From Halobacillus sp. Marseille-P3879 (lineage in GTDB: Bacteria > Bacillota > Bacilli > Bacillales > Halobacillaceae): a stretch of DNA of 64,000 bases. The stretch covers positions 1,273,801 to 1,337,800 of the forward strand of contig NZ_OESS01000002.1 in assembly GCF_900240285.1 (NCBI RefSeq). The letters are read 5' to 3'. Numbering within the stretch: position 1 is the first letter of the stretch; each line of letters begins with the position of its first letter. This document shows, one piece after another, positions 8,495-16,883 of the stretch. The position numbers and the translations under genes are program-made. The notes under the pieces are model-generated. The model saw nothing but the letters and a program-made list of their open reading frames with translations, made no database searches and had not been told where the DNA came from.

Positions 8495-9376
8495 CTATCC
8501 TTCATAATGACGCATAAACAAATCTTCAAGAGTCGGCGGAACAGATTCAAATTTCATGACTCCCAGTTTGCTTGCTTCTCTTAAAATATCATCAAGGTAT
8601 TTATGATCAGCAGAAAATGTTGCATGGTTATCTTTTTGTTCGAAATCAAATACTCCATTTACATTGGCCATTTCTGACACATCGCCTTCTGTTGCTAAAG
8701 TTATGGTAGAACGAGTCAAGTGGCGTAATTCTTCCAGACTGCCTGATTCCACAATCTCACCCTGGCGAATGATGACTACCCTGTCGGCCAAGCGCTCTAC
8801 TTCACTCAAAATATGAGAGGATAACAGGATGGATTTACCTGCTCCTTTGATTTTTTCTACTTCTTCTTGAAAAATGGCCTCCATTAAAGGATCCAGTCCA
8901 GATGTCGGTTCATCGAAAATATATAAATCCGAATCAGCAGCTAATGCTGCAATTAATCCAACCTTTTGACGATTCCCTTTCGAATACCCCTTAGCTTTTT
9001 TCTTCGGGTCCAACTCAAAACGTTTGATTAAATCGTCGCGTTTTTGTTTATCTCCGCCGCCGTGCAATTTAAGGAACAAATCGATAATCTCGCCACCGGT
9101 CAGGTTTTCCCACAGTGTGACATCACCTGGAACGTATGAAATACGCTTATGAATTTCAAGGCTGTCTTTCCAAGCATCCTTACCGAATATTTCTGCAATA
9201 CCGGCATCTCGTTTAATAATCCCCAGCAGGATACGAATCGTCGAAGATTTTCCAGCCCCATTGGGACCAATAAAACCGACCACTTCTCCAGCGTTCACCT
9301 TAAATGTCACGTCACTTAATGCCTGAAACTTACCGAATGTTTTTTGTAAACCCTGGATATTCACAATTTCCGACAT
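8495..9376 (-). CDS. ABC transporter ATP-binding protein
   Basis: A 293-residue ATPase subunit. GPNGAGKSS (residue ~38) is Walker A, YSKGNRQKVGL (~131) the signature, LYIFDEPTSGLDP (~152) Walker B with the D-loop, and SSHILSEVERLADR (~182) the switch His. The C-terminal ~75 residues match the accessory domain of DrrA/CcmA-like drug-export ATPases. AGGAGT lies 9 nt before the ATG. It sits between tetR and the permease on one transcript, energising the fused ABC-2 permease. Confidence 0.93.
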   Translation of the reverse strand: MSEIVNIQGLQKTFGKFQALSDVTFKVNAGEVVGFIGPNGAGKSSTIRILLGIIKRDAGIAEIFGKDAWKDSLEIHKRISYVPGDVTLWENLTGGEIIDLFLKLHGGGDKQKRDDLIKRFELDPKKKAKGYSKGNRQKVGLIAALAADSDLYIFDEPTSGLDPLMEAIFQEEVEKIKGAGKSILLSSHILSEVERLADRVVIIRQGEIVESGSLEELRHLTRSTITLATEGDVSEMANVNGVFDFEQKDNHATFSADHKYLDDILREASKLGVMKFESVPPTLEDLFMRHYEG

Positions 9377-9436
9377 AACACGAACACTCCTTTTATTAAA
9401 GTGAAGTTAAAACTTCCCTATGAAAGCATGATATCT

Positions 9437-10057
9437 TTATTTATAAAAGCTCAACTTCAGTATTTCAGCATAGCTTTGCCAGTCTTTAAGATATTGCTCT
9501 CCAAATTCAATCATGTTTTCAAAGGTATCGATCTGCTGGATGGCTTTATCACCAAATCCAAACATGGTCCAATTGAGGATTTCAATGGCCTTTTCAACAT
9601 CGATCTCTTCACGGAACTTGGAGTAATCAATATTTTGATAGATCAGCTTCGTGCCTCGCTCATAGATGGCATCAACTTTATTCTTAACAACTTCTTTTAC
9701 TTCAGGCGATTCCTCCTGGATCGAATTAGTCAGAAAATCAAATACGTGAGGATATTTTTTGTGAATATACAATTTCTGCATTCCAATATTTTCAAGTCTT
9801 TTAAAGAGATCGGTTTCAGTTAAATCAATCTGTTCATAAAGCTGCTCGATAATTTGTACACTGTAATCGATTAAATATACGTAAAGATCTTTCTTGCTAT
9901 TAAAATAATTAAATAACGATCCTTTAGAAATTTTTGCTTCCTTTACGATGTCGTTTGTGGATGCTTTATCGAAACCATTTTGAACAAATTCCTTTATGGC
10001 CGCGTTAATAATCAGTTCTTTTTTCTCACCATTTAATTTATGAAAATTTGAATTAAT
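9437..10057 (-). CDS. TetR/AcrR-family repressor with a probable ATT start
   Basis: The frame encodes a full TetR regulator of 206 residues: helix-turn-helix at about residues 10-56 (AAIKEF..GFDKASTNDIVKEAKISKGSLFNYF) and an all-helical ligand domain. From the upstream in-frame stop (10097-10099) to the HTH there is no ATG, GTG or TTG. The first standard start is the ATG at 9781, after the HTH, which cannot be right. An ATT at 10057 stands 9 nt after a perfect AAGGAG, and the residues that follow (xNSNFHKLNGEKKELIINAA) look like a normal TetR N-terminus. It is first in the operon with the ABC exporter and has two palindromic operators upstream, implying autoregulation. Confidence 0.85.
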   Translation of the reverse strand: MNSNFHKLNGEKKELIINAAIKEFVQNGFDKASTNDIVKEAKISKGSLFNYFNSKKDLYVYLIDYSVQIIEQLYEQIDLTETDLFKRLENIGMQKLYIHKKYPHVFDFLTNSIQEESPEVKEVVKNKVDAIYERGTKLIYQNIDYSKFREEIDVEKAIEILNWTMFGFGDKAIQQIDTFENMIEFGEQYLKDWQSYAEILKLSFYK

Positions 10058-10084
10058 GACTGTAATCTCCTTCCAGTGATTATT

Positions 10085-10133
10085 TGACCAATTTGGTCAT
10101 TTTAATAATAGCATTAATGACCACGTTGGTCAA
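10085..10133 (-). promoter_or_regulatory. promoter with two TetR-type palindromic operators
   Basis: On the minus strand, TTGACC (10133-10128) and TATTAT (10110-10105) are separated by exactly 17 bp, giving a good sigma-A promoter. Two identical-arm palindromes TGACCAnnnTGGTCA lie at 10118-10132 (covering the -35) and 10085-10099 (at or just after the start point). Their centres are 33 bp apart, about three helical turns, so two repressor dimers could bind the same face. This is the expected layout for autorepression of the tetR-ABC exporter operon. Confidence 0.85.
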
Positions 10134-10190
10134 CGAAATATATAGGCGGTCAGCTGCTTTTTAATGAGCTCAATTCTTACAACCAATATT

Positions 10191-10230
10191 AAAAGAATCC
10201 ATTTTCAAACAAAAAATGGATTCTTTCTGA
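10191..10230 (-). terminator. rho-independent terminator
   Basis: A perfect 14-bp stem (10192-10205 with 10213-10226) around a 7-nt loop. It is probably the end of the GNAT transcript, about 200 nt downstream of that gene. Confidence 0.65.
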
Positions 10231-10431
10231 AGTACTATATAATTTTCTTTAACAAACTTGCTGATCTCATAAGCTGACCATCTGAAGAGCAACTATTAAA
10301 TCATTTAATTCCCTTACCCCTATCTAAAGTTTAAATAGCAAAGAGATTATCGCCTGCTGGAAAGCCGCTCCCCTACTTATACGCAAAATCAAGTTTTTCA
10401 GCCAATCCCCCTAGAAGAAATTAGAGTGATG

Positions 10432-10893
10432 TTAAATGTAACCTTTCATCCTCATAACCTTTCCTTCCACTTCTAACCCCACTTCTCTCATTCCGATTTT
10501 GTGATAAAAATTTATGGCAGAAGTATTTGTTATAGAAACTCTTAGATGGTAGTCACTTACATGATGCTCTTTAAAGAATTTGATTGCATATTCATTTAAT
10601 TCTTTCCCCTTACCTTTTCCACGCATTTCAGGGATTAAATAATACAAATGAACATAGCCAATCATTTTTCCTTCATATTCCCGTATTGATAATTCCAATT
10701 GTCCAATGTATCTTTTATCTTCTTCAACTAAAACAAAACCCCCGGGGAAATCGTTTGTTTTTTGTTCCAGCCAATTAATATAATCCAGTTTTTCAAAGTT
10801 TGACATCTTCCCAAAACTGACTTTAAATGAATCTTTTCTGAATTCCACCACTTGATCGCGGTGCTTATCAATATCAATTGTTTCAAAGTGCAA
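10432..10893 (-). CDS. GNAT-family N-acetyltransferase
   Basis: A 153-residue GNAT domain. The central strands (FVLVEEDKRYIGQLELSI) lead to the acetyl-CoA pyrophosphate loop MRGKGKGKELNEYA (residue ~95), and the closing motif SAINFYHKIGMREVG (~129) is the usual C-terminal signature. The start is TTG at 10893, chosen because GGAGG lies 7 nt upstream. The acceptor substrate cannot be predicted. It stands alone between the exporter operon promoter and an eroded intergenic region. Confidence 0.85.
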   Translation of the reverse strand: MHFETIDIDKHRDQVVEFRKDSFKVSFGKMSNFEKLDYINWLEQKTNDFPGGFVLVEEDKRYIGQLELSIREYEGKMIGYVHLYYLIPEMRGKGKGKELNEYAIKFFKEHHVSDYHLRVSITNTSAINFYHKIGMREVGLEVEGKVMRMKGYI

Positions 10894-11626
10894 CTCATCA
10901 CCTCCGCCTTACTTATTTAGACATGAAAGGATAGGGTGCTACCACTGGTTGAATTTAAGAACCACTGTTAATTGATTGAAGTATCGATATTAAACTAAAT
11001 GACAACTTCAGCATCTTGTTTATTTAGATCCCCATTTTGAATATATATAATAGTTTAAGGTTCCTTTAATTAGGAACAGGGGCTTTAGTGGAGACAACTT
11101 TTAGATGTCTTTATTTACGATTACATTGCCGTTTTCATCTAACAACAGAGTAAGGCCGCTGCCCCAAATATAAAAATCAATAAACTCAGGGCAAATGAAA
11201 TATATACTATTTGTATGATTACGTACATTCAAAAGTTGAAAGTTTATGTTGTGTTTTAGTTTTTTCTAGATGCCGTAAATAGAAAGTGGAGCTAATAAGT
11301 ATCACGCTAGAAATGGAATTCTGCAAAATGATTAATCTTATCTACTCCTTCCTTAGCTATTTAAGTAAACTGCCACTTTAGTAAAAAAGCGATCGTCTCC
11401 CTTTAGTTCGTTATGACTTTAAAGAATACAGACTGATCAGCAACCAATAGTTAAATGTATAGTTTCCTGAAACCACTGTTTCCCGACAAGATTACAAGTG
11501 TGTATGAGTTCTAATTTCAAGAAAAATAATTGATTGTTATTACTTCATTATGTTATCATTAAAATTTTGTTAAAAACATTATGTGTGTTAAGCTTAATAA
11601 GGTAGACACATACGGAGGTGGATTTT
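10894..11626. other. eroded intergenic region
   Basis: About 730 bp without an intact gene. It contains one degraded reading frame (11101-11232), a small hairpin (11060-11077) and A/T-rich sequence ahead of the carD-like gene. Nothing else recognised. Confidence 0.4.
11101..11232 (-). pseudogene. remnant ORF of unknown protein (C-terminal part)
   Basis: A short open frame bounded by stops (11101-11268) ends with protein-like sequence including ICPEFIDFYIWGSGLTLLLD and then ENGNVIVNKDI. A TTG at 11232 is the only possible start and has no good ribosome site. It reads like the C-terminal end of a lost gene; I cannot name the family. Confidence 0.35.
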
Positions 11627-12088
11627 TTGTTTCAAGTTGGCGATAACATTGTTTATCCAGTGCACGGAGTAGGTATCATTAAAGCCATAGAAGAAAAGGA
11701 AATCTCAGGAAAAAAACAAGAGTATTATGTCATAAAAATGGTAATCAGTAATATGCAAGTGATGATTCCTACGGGGAAAATATTGAGTTCAAGTATACGT
11801 CCAATTACTGACATAAAGGCATTAAAACACATTATCCATATTTTTCAGGATGTAGAAACAGATAGAGTACTGTCGTGGAAACAAAGATTTAAAGTGAACA
11901 CAGACAAAATAAAAACAGGTAACATACTAGAAAGTGCTGAAGTTGTACGTGATTTAAAACGTATGAAGAAAAACAAAGCACTGAACACAAGCGAAAAAAA
12001 AATGTTTGATACCGCACATGAATTTTTGATTAGTGAACTGAAATTAATTAGAGGGATCACTGAAAAGCAAATAAAAATCTTCAGTTAA
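11627..12088 (+). CDS. CarD/TRCF-domain transcription regulator (YdeB-like)
   Basis: A 153-residue protein whose N-terminal ~60 residues form a CarD/CdnL RNA-polymerase-interacting Tudor-like domain (FQVGDNIVYPVHGVGII...YYVIKM...QVMIPTGK). A helical C-terminal region follows (~75-150) with the DLKRMKK motif usual in the family. CarD proteins bind the polymerase beta subunit and stabilise open promoter complexes. The start is TTG at 11627, 8 nt after GGAGG; an upstream in-frame GTG overlaps that site. It is monocistronic with a terminator at 12174-12208. Bacillus YdeB is the closest family member I recognise. Confidence 0.85.
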   Translation: MFQVGDNIVYPVHGVGIIKAIEEKEISGKKQEYYVIKMVISNMQVMIPTGKILSSSIRPITDIKALKHIIHIFQDVETDRVLSWKQRFKVNTDKIKTGNILESAEVVRDLKRMKKNKALNTSEKKMFDTAHEFLISELKLIRGITEKQIKIFS

Positions 12089-12173
12089 AGGGAATTATAG
12101 TCTTGAAATATCCAGAGTCTTTCGGGGATATGATAACTAGTAAAGGAAATCCAGGATCGTGTTATACGTTATT

Positions 12174-12208
12174 AAGCTGCAACGGTTGTAAAATCGCCGC
12201 AGCTTTTT
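12174..12208 (+). terminator. terminator after carD-like gene
   Basis: AAGCTGC (12174-12180) pairs with GCAGCTT (12199-12205), followed by TTT, with further partial pairing inside the loop. Confidence 0.6.
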
Positions 12209-12282
12209 GATGTGAATTCATTATCTTCTTCTCACCTTTTCACACTACATGACTATAACAAAAGCGATTACTTTAAAAACGT

Positions 12283-12459
12283 ATGCAAGAAACCCTTCCT
12301 TCTCCTTCCGACATTGCCCTCCTCATAAACATTTCCTCCCCCTTATTAGAAGAAAAGAAAACACCTGTCCATGCAGGCATGCTGCCTAAAGAGCTTTATA
12401 ACACCCCCGCCAAAATCGCCTTATTTTCTGGAAAAGGTTATGAAGTTCATAAGATATAA
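12283..12459 (+). pseudogene. unrecognised short ORF, probable gene fragment
   Basis: An open frame of 58 codons starts at ATG 12283 and encodes globular-looking sequence such as SDIALLINISSPLLEEKK and HAGMLPKELYNTPAKIALF. There is no Shine-Dalgarno site, and a stop lies three codons upstream. It may be the preserved C-terminal end of a larger enzyme disrupted before or with insertion of the nearby IS110-type element. I cannot identify the parent family. Confidence 0.35.
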
Positions 12460-12595
12460 CCTTATAATAGGAATTATCTCAGTCCCATATCGTTCCAAAA
12501 AAATATTCATATAACGATATGACTTCATATACAAAAACAGGAATACCAATGATTAGATTTTTTCATTAACGCCCCCTCGTATATTATTATTAACC

Positions 12596-12830
12596 AGATT
12601 TTTCTGGTTTTAAATCCATCATACCTTTAGCTGAAGGTATAATGGGGTTAAATCAGATTGAGGTTGTCGCTCTGCCCCCTTGAAGCATTGTCTTCGTGCT
12701 ATAGACTGACACCTCTTTCTTTATAGAACTATTCGTATAAGCTGGATGGTACATAGTTGCCGCATATCGAACGAGGTTGAGTATCTATAAAGGTAAGAGG
12801 TTTCCTTTCATCTGATTAATATTATGTGGG
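12596..12830 (+). ncRNA. candidate bridge RNA of the IS110-family element
   Basis: The non-coding stretch directly upstream of the transposase is highly structured. CCAGA/TCTGG flank a tetraloop at 12596-12609. A stem with 18-nt arms (12610-12627 with 12634-12651, three mismatches or wobbles) closes on a 6-nt loop. A nested structure at 12660-12715 pairs GAGGT-TGTC with GACACCTC and encloses AGCA/TGCT (12684-12687 with 12697-12700). In IS110-group elements such as IS621, the left-end leader encodes the bridge RNA that pairs with donor and target DNA. Position and architecture fit that, but guide loops were not matched to the element ends. Confidence 0.5.
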
Positions 12831-12841
12831 TGGTATCGTTT

Positions 12842-14115
12842 ATGATTTATCTTGGTATTGATATTGGAAAACGTCATCATGAAGCTGGATTAATCAATGA
12901 AAGTGGGAACCCTATTGGAAAAACCATTCGTTTTGCTAATTCCAAAAAGGGTAGTGAAAAGCTTCTGACATTCTTAAACCAACACCAGGTAACACCTGAA
13001 AATTGTGCTTGTGGGATGGAAGCTACGGGTCACTATTGGTTATCTCTCTTTTCTTTCCTTCATCAACTTGGATACAAAGTGACATCTTTCAACCCTATGC
13101 AATCGGACGCACTCCGTATTATATTCGAAAAACCAAAACAGATATTAAAGACGCGTACTTAATTGCTCAAGTGATTCGCATTGACTCTCCAGAAGCGACT
13201 CCATTCGTTCAAGAAGACCTCCTTCAACTTAGACACCTCGAGAGGCTGCGTTATGCATTGGTAGACCAAAGTTCAGACGTTAAGCGTAAAATCATTGCTT
13301 TACTAGATCAGGTTTTCCCTGAATATGAACAAGTGTTTTCTGATGTATTTGGACTATCTTCGACAGAAATTCTTTTAAACTTTACACTACCCGAAGACCT
13401 CTTGGACATCGATACAGACAAACTAGCCGATGTCCTTTATCGTGTCAGTAAAGGACGGTACGGGATTACAAGAGCTCGTTGGAAAGCTGAACAATTGAAA
13501 GAAAGTGCCCAAAATACCTTCGGTATTTCCATAGGTACAGAGGCATTTAAAATGCAAATCCATCTTCTCCTAGAACAAATAGCTCTATTTGAAAAACAAT
13601 TGGCTCAAATAGAAAAAGAATTAAAGGAGCTCTCGGACCGACAACATCATTATTTAACAACCATAACAGGTGTAAATGATGTCACGGCGGCAGTCATTTT
13701 AGGTGAAGTTGGTTCCATTGACCGTTTCGAACATCCAAAACAATTAGTTGCCTTTGCAGGCCTGGATGCTTCCGTGCACCAATCCGGTGAGTTTAATGGA
13801 TCTAAAACGAAGCTTTCCAAAAGAGGTTCCCCTTACCTTAGACGTGCTATATGGCAAGCAGCTTTCGTGGCTAGCTTTAAGGATCCTGCCCTATCCCTTT
13901 ATTATCAAAAGCTACGAGAACGTGGGAAAGCTCACGGTACTGCGGTAGGGGCCGTAGCTCGTAAATTGACACACATTATATTTGCCATTTTAAGAGATCA
14001 AAAGCCCTATGTAACTCGCCCTCAAACCAATGATGATAAACCACTTTTTGCAGTTTTAATAATTACACGAGTGAGGTTTATTTGGTATGCAAAATTTTAT
14101 TTAAGTGAGCGTTAA
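12842..14115 (+). pseudogene. IS110-family DEDD transposase/recombinase, frameshifted
   Basis: The N-terminal RuvC-like DEDD domain shows YLGIDIGK (first Asp), CGMEATGHYW (Glu) and RKTKTDIKDA (last two Asp). The C-terminal Transposase_20 domain shows TGVNDVTAAVILGE, LVAFAGLD and KRGSPYLRRA with the serine nucleophile. The two parts lie in different frames: the first frame is right up to DALR (~13117), and the correct sequence resumes at YIRKTK (~13121). One base appears missing there, so full-length protein cannot be made without slippage. The start is ATG 12842. C-terminal residues after TRPQTN look less family-like and may be read-through past the original end. Confidence 0.85.
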
Positions 14116-14232
14116 AAAGCTTCTACCTGGTTACTTGACATTTTATAGCTGGTCTTTTCTTTAAGACTCGGTTTCAAGATAATATTTGATTATTAAAGTT
14201 TTAATTCGATTTCTAAATCCTTTTCTATAACT

Positions 14233-15153
14233 TCAATAGTTTGCTGGCTTACTTACCTGTTTAGCATAAGACGTACCTTTTTCAACCTCTTTTTCTTTTA
14301 TCGTAAATATAGTAGAAAGTGATACACCAATTAAAACAATAATACCTCCAACTATGGATAAAAGTGTAGGAATCTCTCCAATCCAAATCCACGAAATTAC
14401 TATAGCTAATGCAGGTGTGAGGTATAAAGCACTTGTTGCTTCAGAAGCCCCTTGCTTTGCTGTTGCATAGGCAATTGCGAAATAAGGAATAACTGTCGGT
14501 AACAGACCTAGATAAATAACGGTCATTAAGCTTTCCATTGAAGCATCCTGAATGGCTCCGGTAATTCCGGGGGAAAAGAACAACATACATAACGTTCCGG
14601 CCCAAATGGTATAAGTAGTAAATGGCAAGAAACCATATTTTTTTAAATAATTCGATTGCAGCACAAAATAAAAACTCTCACCCAGAGCTGCAGTCAAAAT
14701 GATCAGTACTCCCCATTCAAATTTGAATTCTCCAGTTGACCCAAACGTTATAAGTGAAACTCCAAAAAATGCTATAACTGAGCCGATCCATCCATATTTA
14801 CCAAAGTACTCTTTTAGAAAAAATCTTGCAAGTAAGGCAGAAAACAGTGGGGTCGTTGAAACAACCAAACTCGCCGTACCAGCATCCACGGTTTCTTCCC
14901 CTATACTTAAAAAAGTATGATAAACAGAGAACCCTAAAAATCCAAGGACCAGGATGGGCAGGATGTCCTTCGTGTCTGGTAGCCTCATTCTTGTGGCTAA
15001 TGCAAAAATCAACAATCCTATTGATCCAATTAGCAGCCGCAACATAGACAGATGTAATGGTTGAAAAGAATCTAATCCGACTCTAATGGTTGGAAAAGCA
15101 GAAGCCCATAAAATGATTGCGATCGCGTACGCCAGTAAAACTCTAATATACAT
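14233..15153 (-). CDS. EamA-family (DMT) membrane transporter
   Basis: A 306-residue protein with ten hydrophobic helices forming two EamA repeats (about 5-135 and 148-285); family landmarks include the helix-1 motif ILWASAFPTIRVGL and the loop ahead of helix 6. These drug/metabolite transporters export amino acids and related metabolites or import precursors. GGAAGTG precedes the ATG. It is divergent from the MocR-type regulator at 15317, a frequent pairing in which the regulator controls the transporter, so a PLP-linked or amino-acid-like substrate is a reasonable guess. It is not identified by sequence. Confidence 0.87.
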   Translation of the reverse strand: MYIRVLLAYAIAIILWASAFPTIRVGLDSFQPLHLSMLRLLIGSIGLLIFALATRMRLPDTKDILPILVLGFLGFSVYHTFLSIGEETVDAGTASLVVSTTPLFSALLARFFLKEYFGKYGWIGSVIAFFGVSLITFGSTGEFKFEWGVLIILTAALGESFYFVLQSNYLKKYGFLPFTTYTIWAGTLCMLFFSPGITGAIQDASMESLMTVIYLGLLPTVIPYFAIAYATAKQGASEATSALYLTPALAIVISWIWIGEIPTLLSIVGGIIVLIGVSLSTIFTIKEKEVEKGTSYAKQVSKPANY

Positions 15154-15316
15154 AAATCCACACTTCCTTTACAAAAAATAAAGAGAGGATTGGCCAAATT
15201 TGTTTTGCCTTCCTTTCCTTATAGGTCTTAGTGGTTCTTATGTTAGAGTAATTACTAAGAATTGGAATCAACCATTTCCTTTTAAAAGAGACCAACCAAT
15301 TTCAGCAAGAGGATGA

Positions 15317-16765
15317 ATGAAAATGAAAGATAAAAAGATTGAGAACAAATTAATGAATTCTTATAGAGATATTGTGGCCTTGATTGAGAGGAAAGTAGAG
15401 GCAGGTGAATGGTCAGCTGGAAGAAAACTCCCTACTCAACGGGAGCTGGCAGACGTATTTGATGTAAATAGAAGTACTGTTATTCACGCTTTAGATACTC
15501 TTAAAGGCAAAGGGATCATTGAATCAACCACTGGGAGTGGAACTTATATTTCCAGTAATTTTTCGTCCAACTTATCGAAAAACTTAATGAATTGGAACGA
15601 TTTCTCCAAGTACAGCGTTCATCCAACGAATTACGATATCGTTAGGAGAATAAACAACCTAGAATTAGACAATTCACTCATACAATTAGGAAAAGGAGAG
15701 CTTCATCAAGAGCTTTTTCCCAAGGCAGCGTTTAATAAATCTCTTCGCTCCCTGGAAAATACTTATGATCAATATGGATATAACAATGGAACAGGAGACT
15801 ATAGATTTCGACAGGCTATATCTACTTACTTAAATGAGCGAGGGATCTCTTCTTCTCCGAATACGATCTTACCCGTTTCCGGGGCTCTTCAGGCTCTACA
15901 GTTAATTACGCTAGGATTGTTACAACAGGGATCAACAGTTTACGCTCCATACATTTCTTATATACATTCGTTACATATCTTTAGAACGTCAGGGATGAGA
16001 TTGAAGAGTATTCCATTTAGAAAGCAAACTCTTAATACAAATCATTTACGTGAAGATTTATATAGGAGCCAAAATTCATCTGTTTTATATATAAACCCCT
16101 CGTTTCAAAATCCTACGACTATAACTATGGATCTTAATAATCGGGAAGAGTTAGTTGAGCTCTCTAATGAATTCAAAATGCCCATCATAGAGGATGATAT
16201 CTTTCGAGATCTATGGATTGATCAAAAGCCACTCCCTCCCATCGCATCTCTTGATAACAGTGGTCATACACTCTTAATTGGCAGTTTTTCCAAAACGATG
16301 GCTCCGACTTTAAGAATTGGCTGGATTTCGGGACCTGCCGATGTAATTGAAAAATTAAGTGATTTAAGGATGCAGCTAGATTATGGAACTAGCTTCCTGC
16401 CGCAACTTGCTGTCTACGATTTCCTTGAAACTGGAGGGTATGATCAGCATTTAGTATCTTTAAGAGAGAAATTACGCTACAGAAGAGATATGATGGTAGA
16501 CCTACTTGAAAAGAATATTGGAGATTATGCTTCTTGGGAGATTCCAAAAGGAGGTATGTTTATTTGGGTGTTGTTTTCAGAAGACGTAAATGTTCGAAAG
16601 TTATTCTCTTCTCTAGTAGAAAGGGGCGTTCTTATAAACCCTGGTTTTGTTTATAGTTCTTACCCTAATCAATACGCTAGGTTTTCCTTTACTAGTTCTT
16701 CTTTGGAAGAAATGGAACGTGGAATAAAAATTATCGGTGAAGCTTTAAAACACCAAATCACTTAA
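15317..16765 (+). CDS. MocR-type GntR/aminotransferase-fold regulator
   Basis: A 482-residue two-domain regulator. Residues ~15-80 are a GntR winged helix (KLPTQRELADVFDVNRSTVIHAL..KGKGIIE..GSGTYIS). From ~110 a class I aminotransferase fold follows, with the PLP-binding lysine in GSFSKTMAPTLRIGW (~320) and the Arg of RFSFT near the end. MocR proteins sense PLP or amino compounds. ATGs at 15317 and 15323 compete; AGAGG at 15308-15312 suits the latter slightly better, so the first two residues are uncertain. It is divergent from the EamA transporter across a 163-bp region, its likely target. Confidence 0.9.
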   Translation: MKMKDKKIENKLMNSYRDIVALIERKVEAGEWSAGRKLPTQRELADVFDVNRSTVIHALDTLKGKGIIESTTGSGTYISSNFSSNLSKNLMNWNDFSKYSVHPTNYDIVRRINNLELDNSLIQLGKGELHQELFPKAAFNKSLRSLENTYDQYGYNNGTGDYRFRQAISTYLNERGISSSPNTILPVSGALQALQLITLGLLQQGSTVYAPYISYIHSLHIFRTSGMRLKSIPFRKQTLNTNHLREDLYRSQNSSVLYINPSFQNPTTITMDLNNREELVELSNEFKMPIIEDDIFRDLWIDQKPLPPIASLDNSGHTLLIGSFSKTMAPTLRIGWISGPADVIEKLSDLRMQLDYGTSFLPQLAVYDFLETGGYDQHLVSLREKLRYRRDMMVDLLEKNIGDYASWEIPKGGMFIWVLFSEDVNVRKLFSSLVERGVLINPGFVYSSYPNQYARFSFTSSSLEEMERGIKIIGEALKHQIT

Positions 16766-16784
16766 TTTTAGTGGATTGGTGTTT
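16748..16784 (+). terminator. terminator overlapping the MocR gene stop
   Basis: A 15-nt arm (16748-16762) pairs with 16770-16784 with one mismatch. The left arm includes the last codons of the gene. Confidence 0.7.
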
Positions 16785-16883
16785 ATAAACAAGAAATTAT
16801 TATCATTAGCGGCCAAATATATCCCCCCCCTTTGTTTTTTTACTATTGCAGAAAAGCCCCCGTTAGCTTAATAAGAATTGCAG

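Larger units (their letters stand above)
12596..14115 (+). mobile_element. IS110-family insertion element (ends not defined)
   Basis: Structured leader plus a DEDD transposase gene. IS110 elements lack clear terminal inverted repeats and make few or no duplications, so exact ends cannot be read here; the limits given are the structured leader and the transposase stop. The element lies between an eroded ORF and the EamA transporter gene. Confidence 0.7.

Noticed and set aside
13000..13162. Programmed translational frameshift in the IS110 transposase
   Set aside because: No obvious slippery heptamer with downstream structure, and IS110 transposases are normally encoded in one frame; a one-base deletion is simpler.
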